From Balneolaceae bacterium (GTDB lineage Bacteria > Bacteroidota > Rhodothermia > Balneolales > Balneolaceae), in NCBI GenBank assembly GCA_006969905.1, contig CP030887.1, positions 2,282,730 through 2,346,729 on the forward strand: 64,000 nt of DNA, read 5' to 3'. Below, piece after piece: positions 54,487 through 61,901 of this stretch; positions within the stretch are counted from its first letter, which is position 1; every line of letters starts with the position of its first letter. The notes under the pieces were generated by a model. The model searched no databases, was not told the origin of the DNA, and saw only the letters and a list, made by a program, of their open reading frames with translations. The translations under genes and the position numbers were made by a program.

Positions 54487-55708
54487 ACGTATATTATGTA
54501 CAGGGTTGTTACTGGCGGTGGTTTTTCCTGTATGGGTACAGGCCAATTACCTGGTAACCCTTAAAGAAGCACCTATACGGGCTGATTCACTTAGCTCCTC
54601 TGATGTCATTGATCGCATACCGGGAGGCACCAACCTGATGCTGCTAGACGAAAGCCGGATGTACGGAACCGGGTACTGGAAAGTAAAGCTCCCTTCAGGA
54701 GAAACCGGCTTTGTGTATAAAACCCATGTACGCCTTAAGGAGGGCGTTATGCCGGGAAGTACAGGGGAGGGTGCGCCGAATGGAGGAGGGCTACTGGAAG
54801 TGCATATGATTAATGTTGGCCAGGGCGATGCAGCGCTGATCATTTGCCCTGACGGTAAGCACCAATTGGTTATTGATTCGGGAGATCTTAACTCAGGATT
54901 TCGCTACCCCGGATCAGGAACTGAATTTAAGAATTATATTCAAAGCTATCTTAACCCCGGTGATGCTATTGAAGTTGCTATAGCGTCTCATCCTCATTCC
55001 GATCATATAGGAAATATGAAGTGGCTGGTTCAGAATTATAACGTACTGAGCTATGTGGATAACGGCCGAATATATGACTCAGGAACCTACCGGTCTTTGG
55101 AAAAGGCACTTACGGATAAGGGGACTCACAGGGAGCGCGTGACTGATACCGTGTTGCCTGATGTGGATTTCTGTACCCGTCTTGATGTTACAGCCCGTGT
55201 ATTACGCCCAGAGGGTTTTAATGATCCGGGGATGGACGATAATGACTACTCGGTGATTGTAAGAATAGATTATGGAAGTAGTTCTTTTTTGTTTACCGGG
55301 GACGCAGAACACCTGATGGAGCAGCGTTTACTGGATGACCCCTCTACCAACGGATACCTGGATGTGGACTGGCTGAAGGTAGGGCACCATGGATCGCATT
55401 CATCCAGTACTTCGGAATTTCTAAGAACAGTAACCCCTGATATAGCCGTTATTTCGAGTGGTGGGGAGAATGTGTACACGAACAAGGGTTATTTGCATCC
55501 GCGCCAGCAGACCCTTGACTCGTTATTTATGCTGGTGGGCGATCGTACCGGTATTAGTACTACACTGGAGGGTTACGACAAACCAAATGAGCAATGGATA
55601 CAAACTGTGACCAAAAAGGCTGTTTACATTACTAATAACGAGGGTGACCTGGTGTTTCTTACAAATGGGTCAAACATCTGGAGAAAAGGAGATAAAATCA
55701 GCCAGTAA
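54479..55708 (+). CDS. Exported SH3 plus ComEC-like metallo-beta-lactamase protein
   Basis: I chose the ATG at 54479 (MLKRILCTGLLLAVVFPVWVQA, a signal peptide; 409 residues), which overlaps the preceding stop. Residues about 25-85 form a bacterial SH3 domain (TLKEAPIRADSLSSSDVIDRIPGGTNLMLLD). Residues about 105-360 are a ComEC/Rec2-type metallo-beta-lactamase: INVGQGDAALIICPDGKHQLVIDSG, ASHPHSDHIGNM (HxHxDH), FLFTGDAE and KVGHHGSHSSSTSEF. It could cut nucleic acid in the periplasm; the substrate is unproven. It lies just before the tmRNA gene. Confidence 0.8.
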   Translation: MLKRILCTGLLLAVVFPVWVQANYLVTLKEAPIRADSLSSSDVIDRIPGGTNLMLLDESRMYGTGYWKVKLPSGETGFVYKTHVRLKEGVMPGSTGEGAPNGGGLLEVHMINVGQGDAALIICPDGKHQLVIDSGDLNSGFRYPGSGTEFKNYIQSYLNPGDAIEVAIASHPHSDHIGNMKWLVQNYNVLSYVDNGRIYDSGTYRSLEKALTDKGTHRERVTDTVLPDVDFCTRLDVTARVLRPEGFNDPGMDDNDYSVIVRIDYGSSSFLFTGDAEHLMEQRLLDDPSTNGYLDVDWLKVGHHGSHSSSTSEFLRTVTPDIAVISSGGENVYTNKGYLHPRQQTLDSLFMLVGDRTGISTTLEGYDKPNEQWIQTVTKKAVYITNNEGDLVFLTNGSNIWRKGDKISQ

Positions 55709-55765
55709 CTAATGCCCAATAATAAATGGTATTCTTCGTATCTTAATGCAGTTCTTTGAAAAAAT

Positions 55766-56136
55766 GGGGGTGTACTGGATTCGACGGGATGAGTACTACC
55801 GTAGGTTGCATGTCGAGAGTGTCCAATGGATCTCGTAATACTATCCATTATGGAAATAAATGTAATTGACAATAATTACTCTTACCGCCTAGCAGCGTAA
55901 GCTAGCTTTAGGCTGTTCCCCTGGTGGCGTGCCTGTCAGCGCCAGGCTGAACATCATACCCGATAGGATAGCGTTAGTAAGGTTTTCTGTCTTTACTGCG
56001 TGAAATTTTACAGAATAGCTTAAAGTCGCTGGGTTACTAGGCTCGGCTTTTAGCGAAATTTAATTAGTAACTAAACATGTAGATGCTTGCAGGTTTACCG
56101 TTTCGGACCGGGGTTCGACTCCCCGCACCTCCACCA
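55766..56136 (+). ncRNA. ssrA: Transfer-messenger RNA (tmRNA)
   Basis: The 371-base gene rescues stalled ribosomes. The 5' end gggggtg pairs with cacctcc just before the terminal CCA (56134-56136 on an acceptor stem). The T-arm gggttcgactccc lies at 56111-56123, and tgtactggattcgacggg opens the 5' part. The tag reading frame ends ...NNYSYRLAA with a stop at 55898-55900; the resume codon is probably GTA at 55862, giving VIDNNYSYRLAA. CCA is encoded. The C-terminal LAA is the usual proteolysis signal. Confidence 0.95.
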
Positions 56137-56144
56137 ATTAAATA

Positions 56145-56177
56145 AAAGCCAATCCGGGAAACCGGATTGGCTTTTTT
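56145..56177 (+). terminator. Terminator of tmRNA
   Basis: A 13-base stem (aagccaatccgg with ccggattggctt, 56147-56172) around a short gaaa loop is followed by T. A degraded copy of this region lies at 63290-63352. Confidence 0.9.
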
Positions 56178-56317
56178 GTTGTAGCAATTCATAATTATTT
56201 ATCTATAACTATATATTAATTTGAAATTTTCTTCATTTAGCATATACTAGAACGGGGATATAATATATAGTACTACGGTTTGGGGTAGCTAAACGTTAAC
56301 TGTGAACTCTGAATCGT

Positions 56318-56662
56318 ATGTTTAAAATCGAAGATGCCCTGCATGTGCTAGAAGAAAATTTAAGCTCTATACGAAATGTATCTGAATGGGCTTATAAAAT
56401 GGGTTATACGAAACCATCAAAGTTTTCCTGGGAATTTAGAGAGTACTTTGGAATAAGGCCGAACGAAGTTTTTATCGAGGTAAGAATCGAAAAGATCATT
56501 GAATATATGGCCAATCATCCGCATGAGAAGAACTATTGCATCTGTCTTGAATTTGGATTTGCAAATGAAAAAGCATTATACAAGTTTCTTAAAAGGCATA
56601 CCAAGAGCACCCCAACTCAGTTACGCAAAGGGATAACGCAAAGGGATAACGCAAAGGGATAA
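56318..56662 (+). CDS. AraC-type regulator consisting only of the DNA-binding domain
   Basis: The 114-residue protein is an AraC/XylS double helix-turn-helix without a sensor domain: NVSEWAYKMGYTKPSKFSWEFREYFGIRPNEVFIEVRIEKI followed by YCICLEFGFANEKALYKFLKRHTKSTPTQLRKG. The last residues (ITQRDNAKG) and the stop come from a 13-bp tandem repeat. It lies directly before the VKOR-peptide-exporter genes on the same strand and may regulate them. What it senses is not visible. Confidence 0.8.
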   Translation: MFKIEDALHVLEENLSSIRNVSEWAYKMGYTKPSKFSWEFREYFGIRPNEVFIEVRIEKIIEYMANHPHEKNYCICLEFGFANEKALYKFLKRHTKSTPTQLRKGITQRDNAKG

Positions 56663-56713
56663 CGCAAAGGGATAACGCAAAGGGATAACGCAAAGGGATA
56701 ACGCAAAGGGATA
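56623..56713 (+). repeat. Tandem repeat, seven exact 13-bp units
   Basis: The unit acgcaaagggata is repeated seven times without a mismatch from 56623 to 56713. The first three units and part of the fourth encode the AraC C-terminus and its stop; the rest lie between the regulator and the VKOR gene. Because 13 is not a multiple of three, the frame always stops after three units, so copy number changes the spacing to the next gene but not the regulator. Confidence 0.95.
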
Positions 56714-56787
56714 GTATTATCATTGGTTTTGAGAAAGGCGATAGTTTATACTGGATAAAACCCGACTATAAATCAAGGCCCTTTTGT

Positions 56788-58422
56788 ATGGAACAGGTAG
56801 TTGTTGATTATTTAAGACATTTAGGTATCCCTGTCTCTAAAGAGTATTGCAAAAAGCTGATAGCATCTCATCCTGACTATCCGTCATTACTAGGAGTATC
56901 GGATACTATGCAGCAACTAGGTATCCCATGCCAGATCGGGAGAATTGATCAAGAACACCTTTCTAAAATAGACTTCCCTTTTTTAATCCACCTGGAAAAT
57001 GAAGCCCACGGCCTGGTGTTGGTAAAGAGTGAAAATGATCTTAGTAAAGATCATATTGACTTGGAGCATTGGAAAGGGGTCGTGCTAAAAGCTGAAACTA
57101 TAGATGTTATAGCCGATACGGAGCATAATAAACAGTACAAGAATGAGAAACTGACAAGGATAATTTCAGTTCTACTGATTATCTCTTTACTCGGATTGAT
57201 ATTGGTTCCTGTTATACAAGTATTTTCATGGATACAATTTGCTTTATTCTTTACAGCTAGTATTGGAGTACTTTTTGGCTACTTGCTTATTGCCAAAGAA
57301 TTGGGTGTTACTTTTAAGCCTGTAGAATCCTTTTGCAACACCAGTACAAGGGTAAATTGTGATCGTATACTTAGTTCAGATGGGGCTAAAATTCTAAGCT
57401 TTTTTAGCTTATCAGAAGTAGTTCTAAGTTACTTTGCATTTCAATTGGTATTGTCGGGAATTGTGATACCTGTTTCGGATACAGGTACCTCTTATTTATT
57501 GGTATTATTGATCGGTAGCATACTAACCATTCCTGTAATTATATATTCGATATATTACCAGGCCATTAAAGCAAAAACCTGGTGTACATTATGTATGATG
57601 GTTAATGCTGTTCTTGGTATCCAGGTATTATTTTTTGGATTCTTATTTATTAATGGAGCTATACCAATACAAGAAATAGAGTTGTTACCTTTTGTTTTCT
57701 CAGCCTTCCTTTTTGTTGCAATAGCATCTTCTGTAATCTTATTTAAAAGCGTATTAACAAAATTAAAGAACGCACTTTCCAACGAAATTATAGCAAATCG
57801 TGTGAAGCTTGATCCCGGTATTTTTACACGCCAATTATTTTCGGGGGAAAAGGTACGCACTAGAACTCTTGATAAAGAAATGATAATCGGGGATGAGAAT
57901 GCACCGGTTAAATTGATTATGGTAGCAAATTTGCATTGTTATCCCTGCAAAATTGCATTTGAAAATGTAATAGAACTGATAAACAGGTACCCAAATAAAG
58001 TAAGTGTGGAGTTTCGTTTTTTGTTAAGTAGAAAAAAACTTGATGATGAAATACCTGCAAGCACCTATCTGATTAAGTATTGGGAAAAATACTTTTATGG
58101 TAAAGAAAGTGAGCAGGAGTATACCCGCAAGCTACTTTATGACTGGTATAGTCATTTGAATGTTCTGCAATTTGGAAGCCTGTATCCAGACGATCTAGCC
58201 ATTATCAAAAATGAAGAAGATGGGTTAGATTTACAACATTACCATTGGATTAAAGAAAACGAAATTAATCGTACCCCGACTTTTTTTCTTAATGGGTATT
58301 TGTTCCCTTCAAAATATACTATTAACGATTTATACAGGATGATACCTGGACTGGCAGTATCTATTTGGGAGCAAGGAAAAGAAAGTCAAAAGAGAGATAT
58401 GCATAGAGAGCTTGTTAAGTAA
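56788..58422 (+). CDS. VKOR-thioredoxin fusion, membrane disulfide-forming oxidase
   Basis: The 544-residue protein has three parts. Residues 1-90 resemble an inactive C39-like domain (YPSLLGVSDTMQQLGIPCQIGRI). The middle membrane part is a VKOR fold: FCNTSTRVNCDRIL (loop cysteines, about 190) and KTWCTLCMMV (CxxC, about 265) among about six helices. The C-terminal 170 residues are thioredoxin-like, with ANLHCYPCKIAFENV (CxxC) and the cis-Pro in NRTPTFFLNG. It should oxidise exported peptides and pass electrons to quinone. Just downstream are three cysteine-rich peptides, its likely substrates. The frame is open upstream to the tandem repeat, but no start lies there. Confidence 0.85.
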   Translation: MEQVVVDYLRHLGIPVSKEYCKKLIASHPDYPSLLGVSDTMQQLGIPCQIGRIDQEHLSKIDFPFLIHLENEAHGLVLVKSENDLSKDHIDLEHWKGVVLKAETIDVIADTEHNKQYKNEKLTRIISVLLIISLLGLILVPVIQVFSWIQFALFFTASIGVLFGYLLIAKELGVTFKPVESFCNTSTRVNCDRILSSDGAKILSFFSLSEVVLSYFAFQLVLSGIVIPVSDTGTSYLLVLLIGSILTIPVIIYSIYYQAIKAKTWCTLCMMVNAVLGIQVLFFGFLFINGAIPIQEIELLPFVFSAFLFVAIASSVILFKSVLTKLKNALSNEIIANRVKLDPGIFTRQLFSGEKVRTRTLDKEMIIGDENAPVKLIMVANLHCYPCKIAFENVIELINRYPNKVSVEFRFLLSRKKLDDEIPASTYLIKYWEKYFYGKESEQEYTRKLLYDWYSHLNVLQFGSLYPDDLAIIKNEEDGLDLQHYHWIKENEINRTPTFFLNGYLFPSKYTINDLYRMIPGLAVSIWEQGKESQKRDMHRELVK

Positions 58423-58435
58423 CAAGAGTGGTTTG

Positions 58436-58492
58436 CTTGTTCCCATTCAAGAAAACAAGATCAATCTTAATTAAACCGATGAGGATTCTGTC
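58436..58492 (+). promoter_or_regulatory. Conserved leader of precursor gene 1 (copy 1)
   Basis: This 57-base segment directly before the ATG matches 58726-58782 at 49 of 57 positions without gaps. Both copies contain cttgtt..cattcaa...aaacaag, which can fold, and gaggattctgtc before the start codon, with gagga as ribosome-binding site. The conservation outside the coding region suggests a shared control element or a recent duplication. Confidence 0.7.
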
Positions 58493-58687
58493 ATGGAATT
58501 TGCAAATGCATTAACACGAAATGAAATGCGAAATATTAGGGGAGGAAGCCAAGGGTTCCCTTGTCCTCCCGAGACACCGTACCTGTTACGATGCACTACG
58601 GCTTGTGAAGGTACATGCGTTGATGATTGTAATGATCCCAGCCATTGCGGTGGCGGAGGTTACTACTCCTGCGAGCCTTTTACCTAG
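58493..58687 (+). CDS. Cysteine-rich GG-leader precursor peptide 1
   Basis: The 64-residue peptide has a leader MEFANALTRNEMRNIRGG and a core of 46 residues starting SQGFPC with seven cysteines, rich in Pro, Gly and acidic residues. The leader follows the class of Bacteroidota GG-leader peptides (hydrophobic residues, then NEMRxIxGG) that C39 peptidases cut after the double glycine. An odd number of Cys leaves one free or used for dimerisation. The biological activity is unknown. Confidence 0.8.
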   Translation: MEFANALTRNEMRNIRGGSQGFPCPPETPYLLRCTTACEGTCVDDCNDPSHCGGGGYYSCEPFT

Positions 58688-58690
58688 ATT

Positions 58691-58725
58691 AAAACCATGC
58701 CTGTTGAATATGCAGGCATGGTTTT
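58691..58725 (+). terminator. Hairpin terminator after precursor gene 1
   Basis: A 13-base perfect stem (aaaaccatgcctg 58691-58703 with caggcatggtttt 58713-58725) lies three bases after the precursor stop, with T at the end. It would limit read-through and set expression of each precursor by its own leader. Confidence 0.75.
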
Positions 58726-58782
58726 CTTGTTTTCATTCAAAAAAACAAGATCAACCTTAACCAAACTGAAGAGGATTCTGTC
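58726..58782 (+). promoter_or_regulatory. Conserved leader of precursor gene 2 (copy 2)
   Basis: This is the second copy of the 57-base element described at 58436-58492, with eight substitutions. It begins immediately after the hairpin at 58691-58725 and ends at the start codon. Confidence 0.7.
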
Positions 58783-58995
58783 ATGGAATTTTTAAAAAAA
58801 CTAAACAGAGATGAAATGAGAAAAATAGCCGGAGGAGGAATCATTGAATGTGAGGAGAATGAATCACAATGTACCTGCTATGGTCCCGGTAACAGTTATC
58901 TCGGCAAATCTTGTTGCGAGAACTATGATGGTTTGGAGGATTGTTGCCATGCATGGTATCCAAGTGCCGTCTCAATGTCTTGTCCTAACCCATAA
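58783..58995 (+). CDS. Cysteine-rich GG-leader precursor peptide 2
   Basis: The 70-residue peptide has a leader MEFLKKLNRDEMRKIAGG, close to that of peptide 1, and a core of 52 residues with eight cysteines, including two CC pairs (KSCCEN and EDCCHA). The core differs almost wholly from that of peptide 1, while leader and 5' region are alike, the usual pattern for families of exported peptides with a shared exporter. Confidence 0.8.
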   Translation: MEFLKKLNRDEMRKIAGGGIIECEENESQCTCYGPGNSYLGKSCCENYDGLEDCCHAWYPSAVSMSCPNP

Positions 58996-59004
58996 AAATA
59001 TGAT

Positions 59005-59033
59005 AAAGAACGCTTGTGTTTCAAGCGTTCTTT
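59005..59033 (+). terminator. Hairpin terminator after precursor gene 2
   Basis: A 12-base perfect stem (aaagaacgcttg 59005-59016 with caagcgttcttt 59022-59033) with a five-base loop lies nine bases after the stop. Confidence 0.8.
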
Positions 59034-59201
59034 AAATCGACTAAATATGTATGATTTGCTTTTCTAAATAAAAAATTAATAAAGCTAATACATGTCTAAG
59101 AAGAGAGATAAGTGTTTAAAAAGAACTTGTAGAAAACAAGAGAGGTTTAACCCCGGCACCTCTTAAAGCCGGAATCATGTTAATTACTAAAGGAGAATAG
59201 T

Positions 59202-59420
59202 ATGGAATCAATAACATTACTCAATAGAAATGAGCTCAAGGAGATCATAGCAGGTTGTGAGCAGTATCTCACTATAGCAGGATGTACATGTCAAATTCAA
59301 AGTTGTGAAGGAGAACTTTATTTAATTGGTCCTGGTGAATATTCGATAGAAACCTGCTGTGGAACAGTGTTCACAGAAGCAGAGCTTGCAGGCAATTGCC
59401 AAGGTAGTTGTCCATTTTAA
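59202..59420 (+). CDS. Cysteine-rich precursor peptide 3 with an AG-type leader
   Basis: The 72-residue peptide has a leader MESITLLNRNELKEIIAG of the same kind but with Ala-Gly in place of Gly-Gly, and the core begins directly with Cys (CEQYLTIAGCTCQ). The core has eight cysteines, including one CC (ETCCGT). A strong ribosome-binding site (aaaggag, 59189-59195) lies six bases before the ATG, unlike genes 1 and 2. AG is an accepted C39 site in related systems. Confidence 0.75.
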   Translation: MESITLLNRNELKEIIAGCEQYLTIAGCTCQIQSCEGELYLIGPGEYSIETCCGTVFTEAELAGNCQGSCPF

Positions 59421-59430
59421 TTAGTAAAGG

Positions 59431-59471
59431 AATGAGATGTGTAAGACAATGCTTTATTGCAGCATCTCATT
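59431..59471 (+). terminator. Hairpin after precursor gene 3
   Basis: A 9-base stem (aatgagatg 59431-59439 with catctcatt 59463-59471) has a long loop that can form an inner stem. There is only a weak T run after it. The next 230 bases to the exporter gene hold no gene I can support. Confidence 0.55.
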
Positions 59472-59702
59472 ATTTACATAAAATTGATTAGAGTTTATTT
59501 CCAACCAGATCAACAGGCTTTCTAAGGTCTTGTAATGGAAGGAAATTGTTAAGGCCTTTACTTTTTTCCAGGAATTCTTGATTCATAGGATAGAAAGAAC
59601 ATCGAGGAACTCTTCAGGCAAATCATCTAACTGACAGAACGAAGAACTATGAAGAGTCTTTTTTCTTCTGTTCGTTATGCAATAAATTTTAAACAGAGAT
59701 AA

Positions 59703-61892
59703 ATGCAAAGTTTTCCGCACTACCGTCAGTTTGACCAAATGGACTGCGGCCCTACCTGTTTACGAATGATAGCTAAGTATTATGGGCGAAAATATTCATT
59801 AGAAACGCTGCGCAAACAAAGTGGAATAAGCAGGGAGGGGGTTTCTTTGCTGGGCATAAGCGAGGCAGCAGAAAACATAGGATTTAGAACAATTGGGGCA
59901 AAGCTCACACCCGATCAGTTATTTAAAGAAGCTCCCATGCCCTGTATTGTGTATTGGAATCAAATGCATTTTGTAGTAGTGTACAAAGTCAGAAAAGATA
60001 AAGTCTACATCTCGGATCCGGCTGCGGGTAAAGTAACGTACACAAAACAGGAGTTTTTAAAATGCTGGCTAAATCATAAAGCAGATACTCAGCACAATGG
60101 TATTGCATTATTATTCTATACTACTCCAAAATTCTTTGAGCAGAAAAGTGAAGAAAAAGACCGTTTAGATTTTGTACGACTGCTTGAGTACCTGAAACCT
60201 TACAAACATTTACTAGGCCAATTGGCATTAGGACTGGGTGTGGGAAGTTTATTGCAACTCATTTTTCCTTTTCTTACGCAGTCTGTTGTAGATATTGGGA
60301 TCAATACCCAGGATCTGAATTTCATCTATATTATACTGATAGCTCAAATTATGTTGTTTGTTGGCCGTACCGGGGTAGAGTTTATTCGTTCCTGGATTTT
60401 GCTGCATATAAGTACCCGCATTAATATCTCTATTCTTTCGGATTTTCTGATCAAACTTATGAAACTACCCATGCCATATTTTGATGCAAAAATGACGGGA
60501 GATATCATGCAGCGAATGGAAGACCATGTGCGTATTCAGAATTTTTTAACCAGCCAAACTTTAGGTACGCTATTTTCTTTCGTAAACCTATTGGTGTTTG
60601 CAGTTGTACTGGCCTATTACAACATGCTTATTTTTACAGTTTTTTTGATAAGCAGCATACTATATATAGTCTGGGTATTACTTTTTCTAAAAAAACGTGC
60701 TGAACTGGATCATAAGCGATTTGGAATTTCTTCCGGTGATCAAAGTAACGTAATACAACTTATTCAAGGAATGCAGGAAATTAAGCTCACCAATTCTGAG
60801 AAGCAGATGCGATGGGGGTGGGAGCGTTTTCAGGCTCGATTATTTCATTACCAGGTTAATAATTTATCGCTTAATCAATTTCAGCAGGCAGGGGCATTTT
60901 TTATTAATGAAGGCAAGAACATTGGCATTACCTTTTTAGCAGCAATTGCAGTTGTAAACGGCCAGCTCACTTTAGGTGCAATGATGGCGATTCAATATAT
61001 CATAGGGCAATTAAATAGTCCTATACAGCAAATTATAGGTTTTGTACAATCTACCCAGGATGCGCACTTGAGCCTGGAGCGCCTGAATGAAATTCATAAG
61101 CAGGAAGATGAGGAGCCTGAGGAGAAGTTTTTTCTGTATGAACTTCCTAACAGGAAGAACATTGAGATCACAAACCTCAGTTTTAGATATCCCGGCGCAG
61201 GGAGTGACCCAGTTCTTAAGGATATCGATCTCCATATCCCGGAGGGAAAAACTACGGCTATTGTTGGAATGAGTGGTAGCGGAAAGACCACGCTTCTTAA
61301 GCTCTTACTAAAATTTTATCCGTTAGATAGTGGAGAAATTCGGGTTGGTAATACCAATTTGGATACAATAAGCCATAGAATTTGGCGAAGGAATTGCGGG
61401 GTGGTAATGCAGGATGGATTCATCTTTTCAGATAATATTGCCCGAAATATCGCAGTTGGAGAAGAAGAACCGAATTTGGAGAAACTGGAGCATGCCGTCA
61501 AAGTTGCTAATATCTACGAGTTTATTGAATCACTTCCTCTTGGTTTTAGCACTAAAATCGGATCTGAAGGTAATGGAATTAGCCAGGGTCAACGGCAGAG
61601 GATACTCATTGCCCGGGCAGTATATAAAAATCCAGAGTTTATTTTTTTTGATGAAGCAACGAATGCACTGGATGCAAATAATGAGAAAGTAATAATGCAA
61701 AACCTTCAGGAGTTTTTTAAAAAACGAACAGTTGTTGTGGTTGCTCATAGGCTAAGCACAGTAAAAAGTGCAGATAATATTGTGGTGTTAGATAAGGGGG
61801 GTATTATAGAGCAGGGAACCCACCAGGAACTCGCGTACGCAGAAGGAGCCTATTTTGAACTGGTACGGAATCAATTAGAATTGGGAAACTGA
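59703..61892 (+). CDS. C39 peptidase-containing ABC exporter
   Basis: The 729-residue protein cuts and exports GG-leader peptides. Residues 1-130 are the C39 peptidase: YRQFDQMDCGPTCLRMIAKYYG (oxyanion Gln and Cys), MHFVVVYKV (His) and VYISDPAAG (Asp). Residues about 160-450 are the six-helix membrane domain. The C-terminal ATPase has VGMSGSGKTTLLKLL, VVMQDGFIFSD (Q-loop), ISQGQRQRILIARA (signature), FIFFDEATNALDA (Walker B) and the switch His in VVAHRLSTV. It follows the three precursor genes and precedes the HlyD-like gene by nine bases, so it should be their exporter. Confidence 0.93.
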   Translation: MQSFPHYRQFDQMDCGPTCLRMIAKYYGRKYSLETLRKQSGISREGVSLLGISEAAENIGFRTIGAKLTPDQLFKEAPMPCIVYWNQMHFVVVYKVRKDKVYISDPAAGKVTYTKQEFLKCWLNHKADTQHNGIALLFYTTPKFFEQKSEEKDRLDFVRLLEYLKPYKHLLGQLALGLGVGSLLQLIFPFLTQSVVDIGINTQDLNFIYIILIAQIMLFVGRTGVEFIRSWILLHISTRINISILSDFLIKLMKLPMPYFDAKMTGDIMQRMEDHVRIQNFLTSQTLGTLFSFVNLLVFAVVLAYYNMLIFTVFLISSILYIVWVLLFLKKRAELDHKRFGISSGDQSNVIQLIQGMQEIKLTNSEKQMRWGWERFQARLFHYQVNNLSLNQFQQAGAFFINEGKNIGITFLAAIAVVNGQLTLGAMMAIQYIIGQLNSPIQQIIGFVQSTQDAHLSLERLNEIHKQEDEEPEEKFFLYELPNRKNIEITNLSFRYPGAGSDPVLKDIDLHIPEGKTTAIVGMSGSGKTTLLKLLLKFYPLDSGEIRVGNTNLDTISHRIWRRNCGVVMQDGFIFSDNIARNIAVGEEEPNLEKLEHAVKVANIYEFIESLPLGFSTKIGSEGNGISQGQRQRILIARAVYKNPEFIFFDEATNALDANNEKVIMQNLQEFFKKRTVVVVAHRLSTVKSADNIVVLDKGGIIEQGTHQELAYAEGAYFELVRNQLELGN

Positions 61893-61901
61893 GAGGTATA
61901 G

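Noticed and set aside
56623-56713. CRISPR array
   Set aside because: The 13-base units abut with no spacers and there are no cas genes nearby; a simple tandem repeat.
58844-59035. Alternative frame over precursor gene 2
   Set aside because: The GG leader and cysteine pattern are in the frame starting at 58783; the other frame has no such features.
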